50,421 bases of DNA from a virus: the IMG/VR virus record IMGVR_UViG_3300005253_001119, positions 1 to 50,421 of that record. One strand, 5' to 3'. A program made the position numbers and the translations under genes. Positions 1 through 8,373 of the stretch are shown in pieces. The notes beneath the pieces are model-generated. The model did no database searches. It had not been told where the DNA came from and saw only the letters and a program-made list of their open reading frames with translations. How positions within the stretch are numbered: position 1 is the first letter of the stretch; every line of letters begins with the position of its first letter.

Positions 1-1
1 G

Positions 2-1015
2 CTAGACCAAGTGTACAACATTGGTAATATTCATAATGATTTTCGTATTAAGCATCCTACAGAAGATTATTTAGTTGGAATAACTAATGATGTTGTTAAG
101 ATAGCTATTCAAGATTTAGATGATGAGATTCATTATGTGTTGAGGAATGGGCTACTGGAAAATCAAGCAGATGATAATTGGTTAAGCCAAAAAAAGTTGA
201 CTCAGCCCACTGCATGGCTCAAGGTTGTTAGTTCAAATAAGCCTATTTGGTCAGTACCACCAACTGAAATAGGTGCTACTATTGAAACAGCAGGTAGATA
301 TATCTTTATGGCTTCAGGTCATGGTTACTTCGGCGTGGCTAAGAGTGATTTTTCGGAATTCTGGTTATCCTTTGACCAGAATAAATATAAGCATTTAAAT
401 GGAAGATTTGATTTTAAACTTATACCTTCTTCAGCTAAGACTACTAAGGTTTCAGAAGAACCTTTTTGGTTGGTGAATCGACCTCCAAAGTCTCAAGTTC
501 CTTATATTACTACACATGATAAAGAAGAAGAAGAGGCTAAAGCGAAGAAAGATAAGATTGAAATGATATGGAATGAAGCGCTACTAGAAACTTCTGAGAT
601 TAGCGCTATGCTTAATAAGAAGCGCTTACTTAAAGGCTCTGATAATGTAGCGCTTATTGGTAGCATTCTAAAGGTTAAGAAGTATAAGCAAGTTATTATT
701 ACTCCTGTGCTCATTCCTAATGAACCTGATTATGCTGGTGATGGGATTAGCATTGAGGAAGTAGAGAAAACTGCTTATGATTATATGGAAAAAGGTAGAA
801 AGATAGGCTTAATGCATAAAGGGAAGCCTATTAACGCTACTATAGTTGAAAGTCGCATTCTTAGAAGAGATGAAATTGAGAATGGAATTAGAACTCCTAA
901 AGGTACCTGGGAAGCTGGAATTAAGATTAACAATGATAAAGTTTGGAAGATGATCTTGGATGGAACATTGAAAGGTGTTTCTATTCAAGGGTATGGATAC
1001 AGAAGGAAGGTGTAA
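2..1015 (+). CDS. XkdF-like prohead protease (5' end cut by window edge)
   Basis: The reading frame is already open at the left edge, so the true start lies upstream; GTG at 11 is only the first possible start codon inside the window. The C-terminal ~110 residues look like the XkdF family of putative phage capsid-maturation proteases: a short beta-rich stretch around 'ATIVESRILRRDEIENG', then 'KGTWEAGIKINNDKVWKMI' and the closing 'LKGVSIQGYGYR'. The N-terminal half (about residues 30-165) is a different domain with a 'GRYIFMASGHGYFGVAKS', 'LNGRFDFKLIPS', 'FWLVNRP' pattern that recalls the LigD-type 3'-phosphoesterase fold; this second assignment is tentative. A Glu/Lys-rich linker joins the two. 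The position just before scaffold and capsid genes supports the protease call. Confidence 0.7.
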   Translation, partial: LDQVYNIGNIHNDFRIKHPTEDYLVGITNDVVKIAIQDLDDEIHYVLRNGLLENQADDNWLSQKKLTQPTAWLKVVSSNKPIWSVPPTEIGATIETAGRYIFMASGHGYFGVAKSDFSEFWLSFDQNKYKHLNGRFDFKLIPSSAKTTKVSEEPFWLVNRPPKSQVPYITTHDKEEEEAKAKKDKIEMIWNEALLETSEISAMLNKKRLLKGSDNVALIGSILKVKKYKQVIITPVLIPNEPDYAGDGISIEEVEKTAYDYMEKGRKIGLMHKGKPINATIVESRILRRDEIENGIRTPKGTWEAGIKINNDKVWKMILDGTLKGVSIQGYGYRRKV

Positions 1016-1016
1016 C

Positions 1017-1865
1017 ATGAGAACTAATCCTAAAATTATTTCAGATGGTGAGCTTGACAAGGAATATAATCTGAGTGCTATTACTGTGGAAAGGATTGAT
1101 TTGGTTGATGAACCATGTGTGCCAAAGGCTGTTATTAGGATTATTAAAAATAAGGAGGATATTACTGTGGCTGAAGAAAAAGATAAACTTGAATTGACTG
1201 AAGAGGAACAGGAACAGCTAGAGAAGTCACTAGCTGATGCTGCTAAGTTGATTCAAACAGAGATGGGTAAAGTTAAAGACGAAAAGAAGAAGAAGAGGCT
1301 TAATCTGATTCTTGCTAGCCTAAAAGGGCTTACAAAACAAGAAGATGATGATGATGAAGAAGAGGAAGAGGATAAAGAGAAGAAGAATAAGGTTAAGAAA
1401 AGCGATGGTGATGGCGAAGAAGAGACTGAAGATTTAGAAACAGTCCTCAAAAACGAGTTCCTTGCTGAAATCAAAGAAGACCTAACTAAGGAATTAAAAG
1501 AGGAAGTGGAGAAAGCAGGTCGTAGCATTTCAAGGAAAACTGCTAGTGAATTAGAGAAGATTGTTGCTACTATTAAAAATGCTCTGAGTTCACTTGAGAG
1601 CATTACTAAACCAGGTCGGCCTGATGGGCCTAAGAAAGATGAGTATGAAGATAAGTATCCTAAGCCTAAGAAGAAGGCTACCAAAAAGTCTAGAGAGGAA
1701 CTTGACTTAACTGACCTTCAGAAGCAGGCAAAGAAGACTTATGAACTTTACAAAAATGACCAGATAGATGATGCGGGAAGAGATGAATTCGTAGATGGTC
1801 TTTTTGATATTATGAAGAGTTTGCAAGAAGAATATATAAATGAAAATGAAGAAGGGGGGGAATAA
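1017..1865 (+). CDS. Scaffold-like acidic protein with protease-type N-terminus
   Basis: A 282-residue, highly charged protein directly between protease and major capsid genes. I chose ATG 1017, two bases after the upstream stop and preceded by AAGGAAGG. Residues 1-50 are compact ('ITVERIDLVDEPCVPKAV'), of the kind seen at the end of XkdF-type proteases; from about residue 51 the protein is Glu/Lys/Asp-rich with runs of acidic residues, long predicted helices and a C-terminal helical segment, as expected of an internal scaffold. There is a second likely start in the same frame at GTG 1167, preceded by AAGGAGG about nine bases upstream, which would make a 233-residue scaffold alone. Function is inferred from composition and position. 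Confidence 0.65.
   Translation: MRTNPKIISDGELDKEYNLSAITVERIDLVDEPCVPKAVIRIIKNKEDITVAEEKDKLELTEEEQEQLEKSLADAAKLIQTEMGKVKDEKKKKRLNLILASLKGLTKQEDDDDEEEEEDKEKKNKVKKSDGDGEEETEDLETVLKNEFLAEIKEDLTKELKEEVEKAGRSISRKTASELEKIVATIKNALSSLESITKPGRPDGPKKDEYEDKYPKPKKKATKKSREELDLTDLQKQAKKTYELYKNDQIDDAGRDEFVDGLFDIMKSLQEEYINENEEGGE
1167..1169 (+). promoter_or_regulatory. Probable internal translation start for scaffold
   Basis: GTG codon in frame with the 1017 gene. AAGGAGG (1152-1158) precedes it by about eight bases, a stronger ribosome site than most true starts in this window. It begins exactly where the protein changes from the folded N-terminal piece to the charged helical scaffold-like part. In-frame internal starts of scaffold genes are known from phage lambda (Nu3 within C). 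Confidence 0.45.
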
Positions 1866-1867
1866 TA

Positions 1868-3232
1868 ATGGCTGAACTCACACAAAAACAAATCGACACA
1901 TTGGTAGCATTAACTAAACCAGCCCTTGAGAAAGAAGCACAAGATAAATTGGCTAGTGATGTGCTAGAAAAGGTTAGTAAGCAGATGAAAGACTTATTCA
2001 AGAAATATGGAGATGAAACTAATTCTAGTACTACTAGCTCTTCATATGAATATGATTTGGATGATGATGAACCAGCAGGTGCTGAAAAACGGGCTATTCA
2101 TAAGATGCTTTACACACCTGCTCAAGATGAAGAAACTAAAAGATACCAAATGGAAAATGATAAAATGCTAATTGTTTCTTCATTGCTTAAAGTTCATCCC
2201 GCGCGCCTTAACATATATCGTAGGTTTAGAGAAGGCAAAACAGAGTTAAGTAAGGCAATGGCTAAAGTCACAGGTGTGGGCCTTGACTGGGTGCCCGAGC
2301 AGTTCAGTTCTGATTTCATCGAACGAATGGAAGGTGAATACAAAGTAGCAGGTCTTATTGATACTATACCTATCTCCAACAAAGTGGGAACTTTAAAGGT
2401 TCCTGCTGCTGATACTGCTGCTTCCTTGTATCGCATTTCTGGTGCTTCGTCCAATGACGATATCGATAAGATTCCAGCCACTACGCCTGGGACTAGGGTG
2501 ATAACAATTGACCCTGATAAACTAGGTGCTAGAGTTGTCCTTGATGCAGATTTGCAAGAGGACGCAGTTGTGGATATGGCAGAATATATCCGCAAAGAAC
2601 TGTTCCTTGCTGCTGCTAGAGGCATTGATGATATTTGTATCAATGGAGACACAGCTACTACTCATCAAGATTCTGATGTTACCGAAAGCACTGACCATAG
2701 AAAAACATGGAAAGGTTTCCGTATATTAGCACCTTCTGGCTCCAAAGTTGATGCTAGTGATGTTATTAATATTGCTACTTTCCGTAAGTTGTGGAGTAAG
2801 ATGTCAACTAGTACTGCTGAGTATGGCATGCCTGAAGATTTAGTTATTCTTGTCAACCAGTTGGGTTATCTAAGGATGATGACTATCGCTGAAGTCTTAA
2901 CACGCGATAAATATGGTGACAAAGCAACTATTTTAACAGGTGAGATGGGTAGTTTGTTTAACATCCCTATCATTCCAACTAGTATGATTCGAAGGAATCT
3001 AAATGCTAGTGGTGTATATGATGGAGCAACTACAAATTATACAGAGTTGTTACTAGTAAATAGACGAGCTTTCTTAATGGGTATGAAGAGGGAAGCTAAA
3101 ATAGATAGCGAAAAAGATATAGATTATGACCGCACAAAATTCGTTATCACTATTCGACAGACAATGGTTCCTAAATATGAAAGCACTGAACCCATTACAG
3201 CAGTCCTTTATGGACTTAATGTTAACACATAA
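1868..3232 (+). CDS. HK97-fold major capsid protein
   Basis: A 454-residue protein that forms the icosahedral shell. An N-terminal charged and helical region (about residues 1-110, with an acidic Ser/Thr-rich linker near 50-70) looks like a delta domain that the upstream protease would remove. The body has the HK97-fold order: 'GLDWVPEQFSSDFIERM' (N-arm to E-loop), 'ISNKVGTLKVPA', the spine-helix region 'DMAEYIRKELFLAAARGIDDICINGD', and the A-domain stretch 'DLVILVNQLGYLRMM'. The C-terminus 'RQTMVPKYESTEPITAVLYGL' is typical of capsid proteins. The start is ATG 1868 after a G-rich ribosome site, two bases after the scaffold stop. It is followed by a terminator-like hairpin, as is common for highly expressed capsid genes. 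Confidence 0.9.
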   Translation: MAELTQKQIDTLVALTKPALEKEAQDKLASDVLEKVSKQMKDLFKKYGDETNSSTTSSSYEYDLDDDEPAGAEKRAIHKMLYTPAQDEETKRYQMENDKMLIVSSLLKVHPARLNIYRRFREGKTELSKAMAKVTGVGLDWVPEQFSSDFIERMEGEYKVAGLIDTIPISNKVGTLKVPAADTAASLYRISGASSNDDIDKIPATTPGTRVITIDPDKLGARVVLDADLQEDAVVDMAEYIRKELFLAAARGIDDICINGDTATTHQDSDVTESTDHRKTWKGFRILAPSGSKVDASDVINIATFRKLWSKMSTSTAEYGMPEDLVILVNQLGYLRMMTIAEVLTRDKYGDKATILTGEMGSLFNIPIIPTSMIRRNLNASGVYDGATTNYTELLLVNRRAFLMGMKREAKIDSEKDIDYDRTKFVITIRQTMVPKYESTEPITAVLYGLNVNT

Positions 3233-3247
3233 GCAGATTAAGCATAG

Positions 3248-3291
3248 TAATAAGCAGATTGATTGATATGATTTGCTTATTACATTTTTTT
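3248..3291 (+). terminator. Terminator-like hairpin after the capsid gene
   Basis: TAATAAGCA (3248-3256) pairs with TGCTTATTA (3274-3282), a 9-bp stem with a 17-base loop, followed by a run of seven T residues (3285-3291). It lies 15 bases after the capsid stop codon. An intrinsic or attenuating terminator would set the ratio of capsid to downstream transcripts. Confidence 0.6.
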
Positions 3292-3306
3292 GACAGGAGA
3301 AAAAGA

Positions 3307-3894
3307 ATGCCACAATTGTTGATGAGGGAGAATTCACCTATGCCTGAATATCATGGTGAATTTGATTGTTTAATAGGTGAGAAATCTCCTGAACTGAATA
3401 TTGATATTGCTCTAAAACTAGCTAGAAGGTTCCCTGAAGTATTCGAACCGATTGGTTTTGCAGTGGAAGATTTCAAGGAAGATACACTAGCGGTTACCAA
3501 AGAAAATTTGATGAATATCAGATTTATTTTTAACCCTTTATTTGAAGAGTATCACTCAGCTTCAGGAATAGATTTTGACGAAGTTGGTGAAGAGAAAGCA
3601 TTAACGTTTAGTGATGCAAAGCAATTACTAGAGCGCTTTCCTTCTGCATTTGAGCTAGTTGATAGCACATTTCAAAACAAGAATGCTGAAGCTGAAGTTG
3701 AAGTTGAAGCAGATAATTCTATACTTGCAGAAGATATTCTGACATTGCTAAAAACTAAGCATGTTGCATTTGAAGAGTTAAAAGAGCATTTTAATGAACA
3801 TGCTGATTATAAGCAGTTACGGTCATTAATAATGATATTATCAAAGAAGGATAGCATTAAGAAAGATGAGGATGGAAAATGGATGCTAACATAA
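3307..3894 (+). CDS. Head-region protein of unknown function, winged-helix-like C-terminus
   Basis: Not recognised by family. The start is ATG 3307, with AGGAG spaced eight bases upstream; an earlier ATG in frame would overlap the terminator. The 195-residue product carries two similar ~24-residue segments ('ALKLARRFPEVFEPIGFAV' and 'DAKQLLERFPSAFELVDSTF'), i.e. an internal duplication. After an acidic Glu/Ala linker, about residues 130-195 form helices followed by 'IKKDEDGKWML', which looks like a small winged-helix fold ('DILTLLKTKHVAFEELKEHF'). Such domains occur in head completion and connector proteins, so a head role is plausible from position only. It overlaps the next gene by 16 bases, suggesting coupled translation. 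Confidence 0.6.
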   Translation: MPQLLMRENSPMPEYHGEFDCLIGEKSPELNIDIALKLARRFPEVFEPIGFAVEDFKEDTLAVTKENLMNIRFIFNPLFEEYHSASGIDFDEVGEEKALTFSDAKQLLERFPSAFELVDSTFQNKNAEAEVEVEADNSILAEDILTLLKTKHVAFEELKEHFNEHADYKQLRSLIMILSKKDSIKKDEDGKWMLT

Positions 3895-4208
3895 ACCCAA
3901 TCCAAAGAGGGATAAACCATTCTAGAGTGAATCAACGTTTCCTTCAGGAGATAAGCGAAGAATCGATTCAATCAGCAGCTAAAATTGTACAGAATGTAGC
4001 TGATAATCTTCAGATACCAGAAGATGTTATCATTCGAAAAATCAAAGCGCTTAATGCAAATATATTTTCCAATATGGATGATTTAACAAGAGTAATCTTG
4101 AATTCAATATTAAAAGATGAAAACACTTTGAATTATGTAGAGGATTTTGATAAAGGTAAAAAGAAGATAGTCAAGAAGGAAAAACAAAACCAGATATTCC
4201 TTTCTTAG
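3879..4208 (+). CDS. Small helical head-region protein, unknown function
   Basis: A 109-residue, mostly helical protein ending in a Lys-rich tail ('DKGKKKIVKKEKQNQ'). The ATG at 3879 lies inside the 3' end of the preceding gene, with GAGG upstream, which points to translational coupling. No family is recognised. Position between capsid and decoration proteins suggests a minor virion or head-assembly protein, but nothing in the sequence proves it. Confidence 0.5.
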   Translation: MDANINPIQRGINHSRVNQRFLQEISEESIQSAAKIVQNVADNLQIPEDVIIRKIKALNANIFSNMDDLTRVILNSILKDENTLNYVEDFDKGKKKIVKKEKQNQIFLS

Positions 4209-4265
4209 CGTCTCAAATGAGCCTCGGATAGTTCCTATAACTATCATCGCCAAGAAGGAGCTAAC

Positions 4266-4346
4266 ATGTGCTTAATACATATAGCATATGTTTTAGCGGA
4301 AGGCGTACAACTTTTGTTGTATCGCACCGCGAGGGAGGATAATTAA
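4266..4346 (+). CDS. Possible 26-codon small ORF or leader peptide
   Basis: ATG 4266 is preceded by AAGGAG with a five-base spacer. The ORF (MCLIHIAYVLAEGVQLLLYR...) ends at TAA 4344-4346, one base before the next gene's ATG. That arrangement would couple ribosome arrival to the downstream decoration gene. Just upstream there is a 7-bp perfect hairpin (GATAGTT 4227-4233 with AACTATC 4239-4245), and inside the ORF a short ACAAC/GTTGT stem. It is too short to judge by composition. Confidence 0.35.
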   Translation: MCLIHIAYVLAEGVQLLLYRTAREDN

Positions 4347-4347
4347 A

Positions 4348-5421
4348 ATGAGTCAAAACATAGCAAACGCTATCAAAGACTTTATTGGCTTAGGTAGCCA
4401 ATTTGGTTACTATGATAGACAGACAGGTAGAAATAATGGACTTAGAGATGTGTTGGATGAGTTGAGGTTGTCTGCAGGAATAGGCGATGAAGTATTGATT
4501 AATGATTGTGAAACAGTCGCAGATTGGACTGAGAACGACGACGGTGATTTGGATGTAGCAATTGATTCCTCTGATTATAAAGTTGGGTCCAATGCAATTC
4601 AACTCACATCTACTATCGCTGCAACTGGTAATATAAGCACTGATGTTATAAATGCTGGAAATGCGGTTATTGTAGACCCATTCACACAAAAAAGTCAACA
4701 GGACTGGAACAACAGTGACTTTGTAATCCTATGGGGATCTGCTGTTGATTCAAGTGGTGATTTTGCAACTGCTGGTGATTTGAAACTTAACCTACAAAAT
4801 TATGCAGCGGGCAGTTCTTCATGGGGAACTGCTGTTAATATACCTGGTGTGACTTATCATGCTACTGCTATATGGAGAAGTCTTGCTATTGAGATTACCT
4901 CATTTACTAGGGATAAGATAGAGCAGATTAGATTTGAGAATAATGAACCTACAGGTAGTCAAACTATAAACATTGACCAGATAATGAGATGCAAGTTCTC
5001 AGATGGGAAAGGTCCACTTAGGGGACCTTGTATACCATTACCAATTCTCTCAGGAACCGCCATCTTGCAAGGAAATATCGTTAGTTATGATTTGACCACT
5101 CGAAGAGCCACCAATGCAGCAGGCAGTACTGGACGAGCTATTGGCCCTTGCGTCATTCCTGGAACTGGTAACGCTGCTGGAACAGTAATGGCATGGATGG
5201 TCCATTCTGGAATAGCTAGAATGCGAACTGCTGCTAGTTCTAGCATTGCCCAAGATGATAGCATTAACTATGCTTCAGTGAACACAATAGGCGACGTTAC
5301 TAATGCTGCTGATGAGAAATATGGTTTTGGCTTTGCATTAGAGGCGCCTGCCGAGGATTCAACAGGTGGACATGACATCGACGTTAGAATATTCAAAGTC
5401 GGTGCAGGTCATAGTTCCTAA
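4348..5421 (+). CDS. Capsid decoration or head-fibre protein with jelly-roll-like domain
   Basis: A 357-residue protein with a strong GGGAGGAT ribosome site. Residues ~45-215 ('NDCETVADWTENDDGDLDVA' through 'RDKIEQIRFENNEPTGSQTI') have the look of a carbohydrate-binding jelly roll: 'DCE..ADW' opening, a 'GSNAIQLT' strand and a final 'NIDQIM' strand. Residues ~225-357 resemble DUF2190-type phage decoration domains: 'GNIVSYDLTTRRATNAAG', 'RAIGPCVIPGTGNAAGTVM', 'MVHSGIARMRT'. It is probably exposed on the capsid and may bind surface polysaccharide. Rich in Ser/Thr, it is a candidate target for the glycosylation genes downstream. Confidence 0.6.
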   Translation: MSQNIANAIKDFIGLGSQFGYYDRQTGRNNGLRDVLDELRLSAGIGDEVLINDCETVADWTENDDGDLDVAIDSSDYKVGSNAIQLTSTIAATGNISTDVINAGNAVIVDPFTQKSQQDWNNSDFVILWGSAVDSSGDFATAGDLKLNLQNYAAGSSSWGTAVNIPGVTYHATAIWRSLAIEITSFTRDKIEQIRFENNEPTGSQTINIDQIMRCKFSDGKGPLRGPCIPLPILSGTAILQGNIVSYDLTTRRATNAAGSTGRAIGPCVIPGTGNAAGTVMAWMVHSGIARMRTAASSSIAQDDSINYASVNTIGDVTNAADEKYGFGFALEAPAEDSTGGHDIDVRIFKVGAGHSS

Positions 5422-5433
5422 TAACTGTTGTTG

Positions 5434-5463
5434 ATGAAGAAGGGTTTAATAGCTCTTCTTCAT
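5434..5463 (+). terminator. Hairpin between decoration and fibre genes
   Basis: ATGAAGAAG (5434-5442) pairs with CTTCTTCAT (5455-5463), a perfect 9-bp stem that can be lengthened inward by G-U and G-C pairs. No clear T-run follows, so it may act as an attenuator, an mRNA-stabilising structure or a weak terminator. Confidence 0.4.
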
Positions 5464-5487
5464 TCTCTTAATAAGGAGGAAATTAAA

Positions 5488-6636
5488 ATGGCAAGAGGAA
5501 TTAGTATTACTCCTTTAACTGATATATTTCCGAGAGATATACAACAGTTAGAAGGGGAAATAGGTACGACATTTCATGGTTTTATCAACCAATTTAAGAC
5601 AGGTAGTGCCATAAATACTGGCGCTATTATTTCAACTGTGATTGGTACTGCTGCTGTGACTACTGAGAAGATTAAAGATGATGCAGTTACCGCTGGCAAA
5701 GTTGGTGCTAACACTTTAACTGCTGGCAATATAGCGGCTAGTGCTATAGGGACTTCTGAAATAGCTGATGATGCTGTAACTTCAGCAAAGATTCTAGCTG
5801 ATGCTATTATTGAAACCCATATTGCAGCAGATGCTGTATCTGGTGTTCATATTGCTGCAGGAACAGTGAGAAGTTCTAGCATAGAATCAGGCGGCGTTGA
5901 TACCAGTCATTTAGCTGCTGATTCAGTTACAGGCGCTAAGATCGGAGCTGGTACAGTAAGAAGCTCTTCAATCGAATCTGCTGGTGTCGATCACTCACAC
6001 ATAGCTGCTGATGCAGTTTCTGGAGCTCAAGTGATAGCAGGTACTGTTAGAAGCTCTACTCTAGAAACTGGCGGTGTAGACCAGTCACATATTGCTGCTG
6101 ATGCAGTGTCAGGCGCTCAGATAATTGCAGGAACTGTCAGAAGTTCTAGTATTGAATCTGGCGGAATTGATACTAGTCATTTGGCTAATGATTCTGTTAC
6201 TGCTGGTAAACTTGCTCCATTAGTGATAACCACGGGTGACATTGCAGCAGGTGCTGTGACAACAGCTAAAATAGCGGATGCTGCTATACATAATGCTGCT
6301 TATTATGTGATTGAAGGTTGTAGAGTTGCTATCAATGGTGGAGGCAATGGTAGTACAGTGACTGTAGGTGTTGGTTATATAAATGCAGGTGGAACATTTG
6401 TCACCGTAGCCGGAGGTTCAGTAGCATCTGCTGGCATTACTGCTGCTGGTTCTTATAAAGACCTTATTGTTGCTGTTGCTAGTGGCGCACTTAAGATTGT
6501 GCGAGGAACAACTGCTGTTGGAAGTGTTGATGCTACAATGGTTGTATTAGCTTCAATTATAAATACAACTGCTGATGCGGATATTACTGCCGCTGATATT
6601 GGAAATAGTGCTAGAAATGCTATGGCTAGATATTAA
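5488..6636 (+). CDS. Repetitive beta-helix-like head fibre or decoration protein
   Basis: A 382-residue structural protein. I chose ATG 5488 because AAGGAGG lies seven bases upstream; the in-frame ATG at 5428 overlaps the hairpin region. Residues ~65-255 are built of short imperfect repeats of the type 'IAAGTVRSSSIESGG' / 'VDTSHLAADSVTGAKIGAG', with the ~35-residue pair recurring about four times. Such short-period Ala/Gly/Ser/Thr repeats usually form a beta-solenoid or fibre shaft. The C-terminal ~110 residues ('VIEGCRVAINGGGNGSTVT') look like a globular head domain. It is Ser/Thr-rich and sits immediately before the Maf-like gene, so it is a candidate acceptor for O-glycosylation. Exact virion location is not determined. 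Confidence 0.6.
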   Translation: MARGISITPLTDIFPRDIQQLEGEIGTTFHGFINQFKTGSAINTGAIISTVIGTAAVTTEKIKDDAVTAGKVGANTLTAGNIAASAIGTSEIADDAVTSAKILADAIIETHIAADAVSGVHIAAGTVRSSSIESGGVDTSHLAADSVTGAKIGAGTVRSSSIESAGVDHSHIAADAVSGAQVIAGTVRSSTLETGGVDQSHIAADAVSGAQIIAGTVRSSSIESGGIDTSHLANDSVTAGKLAPLVITTGDIAAGAVTTAKIADAAIHNAAYYVIEGCRVAINGGGNGSTVTVGVGYINAGGTFVTVAGGSVASAGITAAGSYKDLIVAVASGALKIVRGTTAVGSVDATMVVLASIINTTADADITAADIGNSARNAMARY

Positions 6637-6644
6637 TATATGAA

Positions 6645-6699
6645 TTGATGTAGCATTAACATTGATGTATATCGATACAATTTGAAAATGCTACATCAA
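6645..6699 (+). terminator. 13-bp perfect inverted repeat before the glycosylation block
   Basis: TTGATGTAGCATT (6645-6657) pairs perfectly with AATGCTACATCAA (6687-6699); the 29-base loop contains a further ATTG/CAAT pair. It lies just after the fibre gene stop and covers the early TTG (6682) and ATG (6688) codons of the next frame. This makes the downstream TTG at 6733 the better start. It probably acts as a terminator or attenuator separating structural and sugar genes; no T-run is present. Confidence 0.45.
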
Positions 6700-6732
6700 C
6701 ATCATATTTCACATTTAATTAAAGAGGATAAT

Positions 6733-8373
6733 TTGCCAAGAAATCTTAGTAGAGAGGAACGCCAGAATCAAATAGGTCCCATCTCCCAGACTACGATATT
6801 GCATAGGATTGGAGAGTGGACTAGGAATGTAATTGCGAATGAATTTAAGATAAGAAATAGCAAGGGTGTTAATTGGTTATTTGAAAAGATGAAAGGTATA
6901 CCAACGATACTAGTGGGGGCTGGACCCTCACTAGATAAGAACATTGATTTATTGAAAGAATGTAAAAACAAAGCAGTAATTATTGCTTGCTCATCTGCTT
7001 TGAAACCAATGCTAGAAAAGGATATTATACCAGATATTGTATTCGTTACTGATTCAAAGCCCAAAGAAATGAGATTGATGTTAGAAGAATCTGGCTTTTA
7101 TTCAAAAGACTACGCTGAACAAATGATATTAATTTGCGATAGTTTTGTACATCCAAGTGTATATGAGGATTGGAACGGTGAAATATTTTTCTATAATATA
7201 AGAACTCTTGAGTCTTGTCCTTTCACGCATTCTTTGATAGAATTTACAGGTCAAATTGGTCAACTAGGTGCCGGAGGCTCAGTAACAACTATCATGCTAT
7301 GTTTTGCTTATGGCGGACTTAAATGTGAACCAGTTATTTTCGTTGGTCAAGATTGTGGATATTATGAACCCCCAAAACATCATGTGTCTAATCATAGTTC
7401 AGGTGTAGCAGACCTTACCAAGGCTTACGCACCAATTGAAACAACTGATTATCAGGAAAGAAAGTGTTTTACAAATAAAGCATTATTATCATTCTGCTAC
7501 TGGTTTGAAGACTTCTGCTTAGGCAATCCTGGCACCTACATTAATGCTACTGAAGGCGGCATTCTAACCGTTGGTGTTACGCATCAGCCATTGCAATCAG
7601 TGCTAGATAATCATCTCAAGCAGGAATATAATATTAGGGATTTGTTACTGAACCCTGACACAGTGATTGATGGTGCTAAACCAGAAAATAGATGGATTTA
7701 TAAATCTACTGACCCAGCGGGGAAATCTGCTCCGATACTGAAGCGTGAAACATATTTCACTGGAGAATTATTGGACCACATTGTTTCTACTATCCCACCA
7801 CCGGATTTAATTACCAACATATGTAAGCATACTTCTCTCGTGTCTAATCTGATTAATCCTGAATCTAAAGATAGCCAACTGAAAGCTTTTATAAAAGATA
7901 TTGTTAATGAAAGTTCCATCGAAATGTTAATTGATTTAGATACTACCGAATGGGCAGACTTAATTCCTGATTCTGCTGATATGATTTATTCTATTAACAA
8001 AACAGAGAATGCGAGTGAGGACCAAATGATTTACATTGCTTCGCAAGCAGAAAGAACACTGAAAGATAATGGGATGTTCATTTGCTTTGCTACTGATAAG
8101 AAGGCTATCCCAAAAATCAAGCTATTTTTTGATGATGTTTCGGTTGTTGGAGTTGGCTTTTTTACTGATGCTTCTTATGAAATAATAGATGCTAATATAA
8201 CAGGAAGTAAGAAAGCAGAATCTTTTGGAGATTATGATTCTTTTAGCAAGGAACTGATAATTTCTGGGGATAGCTACGCTAAGATAGTTAAAGAGGAAGA
8301 AGCAGAAATATTTGCTTGTGTAGCCAAAAAAAAGAGTAATAGTAATGAAGAAAACATCCCAGATATTGAGTGA
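6733..8373 (+). CDS. Maf/DUF115-type glycosyltransferase-like protein (nonulosonate transfer)
   Basis: Member of the MAF_flag10/DUF115 family, whose characterised members transfer nonulosonic acids to flagellin or act as MptE-type pyrophosphokinases. Visible family motifs are 'ILVGAGPSLDKNI' near residue 60, 'IIPDIVFVTDSKP' near 100, 'GGSVTTIMLCFAYGGLKCEP' followed by 'IFVGQDCGY', and 'TYINATEGGI'. The last ~150 residues resemble a degenerate methyltransferase-like domain ('ADMIYSINKTEN', 'AERTLKDNGMFICFATDK'). I chose TTG 6733, which has AAAGAGG six bases upstream; TTG 6682 and ATG 6688 lie inside the right arm of a hairpin. The neighbouring neuA, neuB and nanE genes favour the sugar-transfer role over a pterin role. 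Confidence 0.75.
   Translation: MPRNLSREERQNQIGPISQTTILHRIGEWTRNVIANEFKIRNSKGVNWLFEKMKGIPTILVGAGPSLDKNIDLLKECKNKAVIIACSSALKPMLEKDIIPDIVFVTDSKPKEMRLMLEESGFYSKDYAEQMILICDSFVHPSVYEDWNGEIFFYNIRTLESCPFTHSLIEFTGQIGQLGAGGSVTTIMLCFAYGGLKCEPVIFVGQDCGYYEPPKHHVSNHSSGVADLTKAYAPIETTDYQERKCFTNKALLSFCYWFEDFCLGNPGTYINATEGGILTVGVTHQPLQSVLDNHLKQEYNIRDLLLNPDTVIDGAKPENRWIYKSTDPAGKSAPILKRETYFTGELLDHIVSTIPPPDLITNICKHTSLVSNLINPESKDSQLKAFIKDIVNESSIEMLIDLDTTEWADLIPDSADMIYSINKTENASEDQMIYIASQAERTLKDNGMFICFATDKKAIPKIKLFFDDVSVVGVGFFTDASYEIIDANITGSKKAESFGDYDSFSKELIISGDSYAKIVKEEEAEIFACVAKKKSNSNEENIPDIE

Noticed and set aside
1253-1684. 143-codon open frame on the - strand, Ser/Phe-rich
   Set aside because: It mirrors the acidic Glu/Lys-rich scaffold gene on the other strand; the composition is the complement of GAA/AAG codons and there is no ribosome site.
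3259-3306. Earlier start for the 3307 gene
   Set aside because: The upstream ATG lies in the terminator stem; ATG 3307 has a properly spaced ribosome site.
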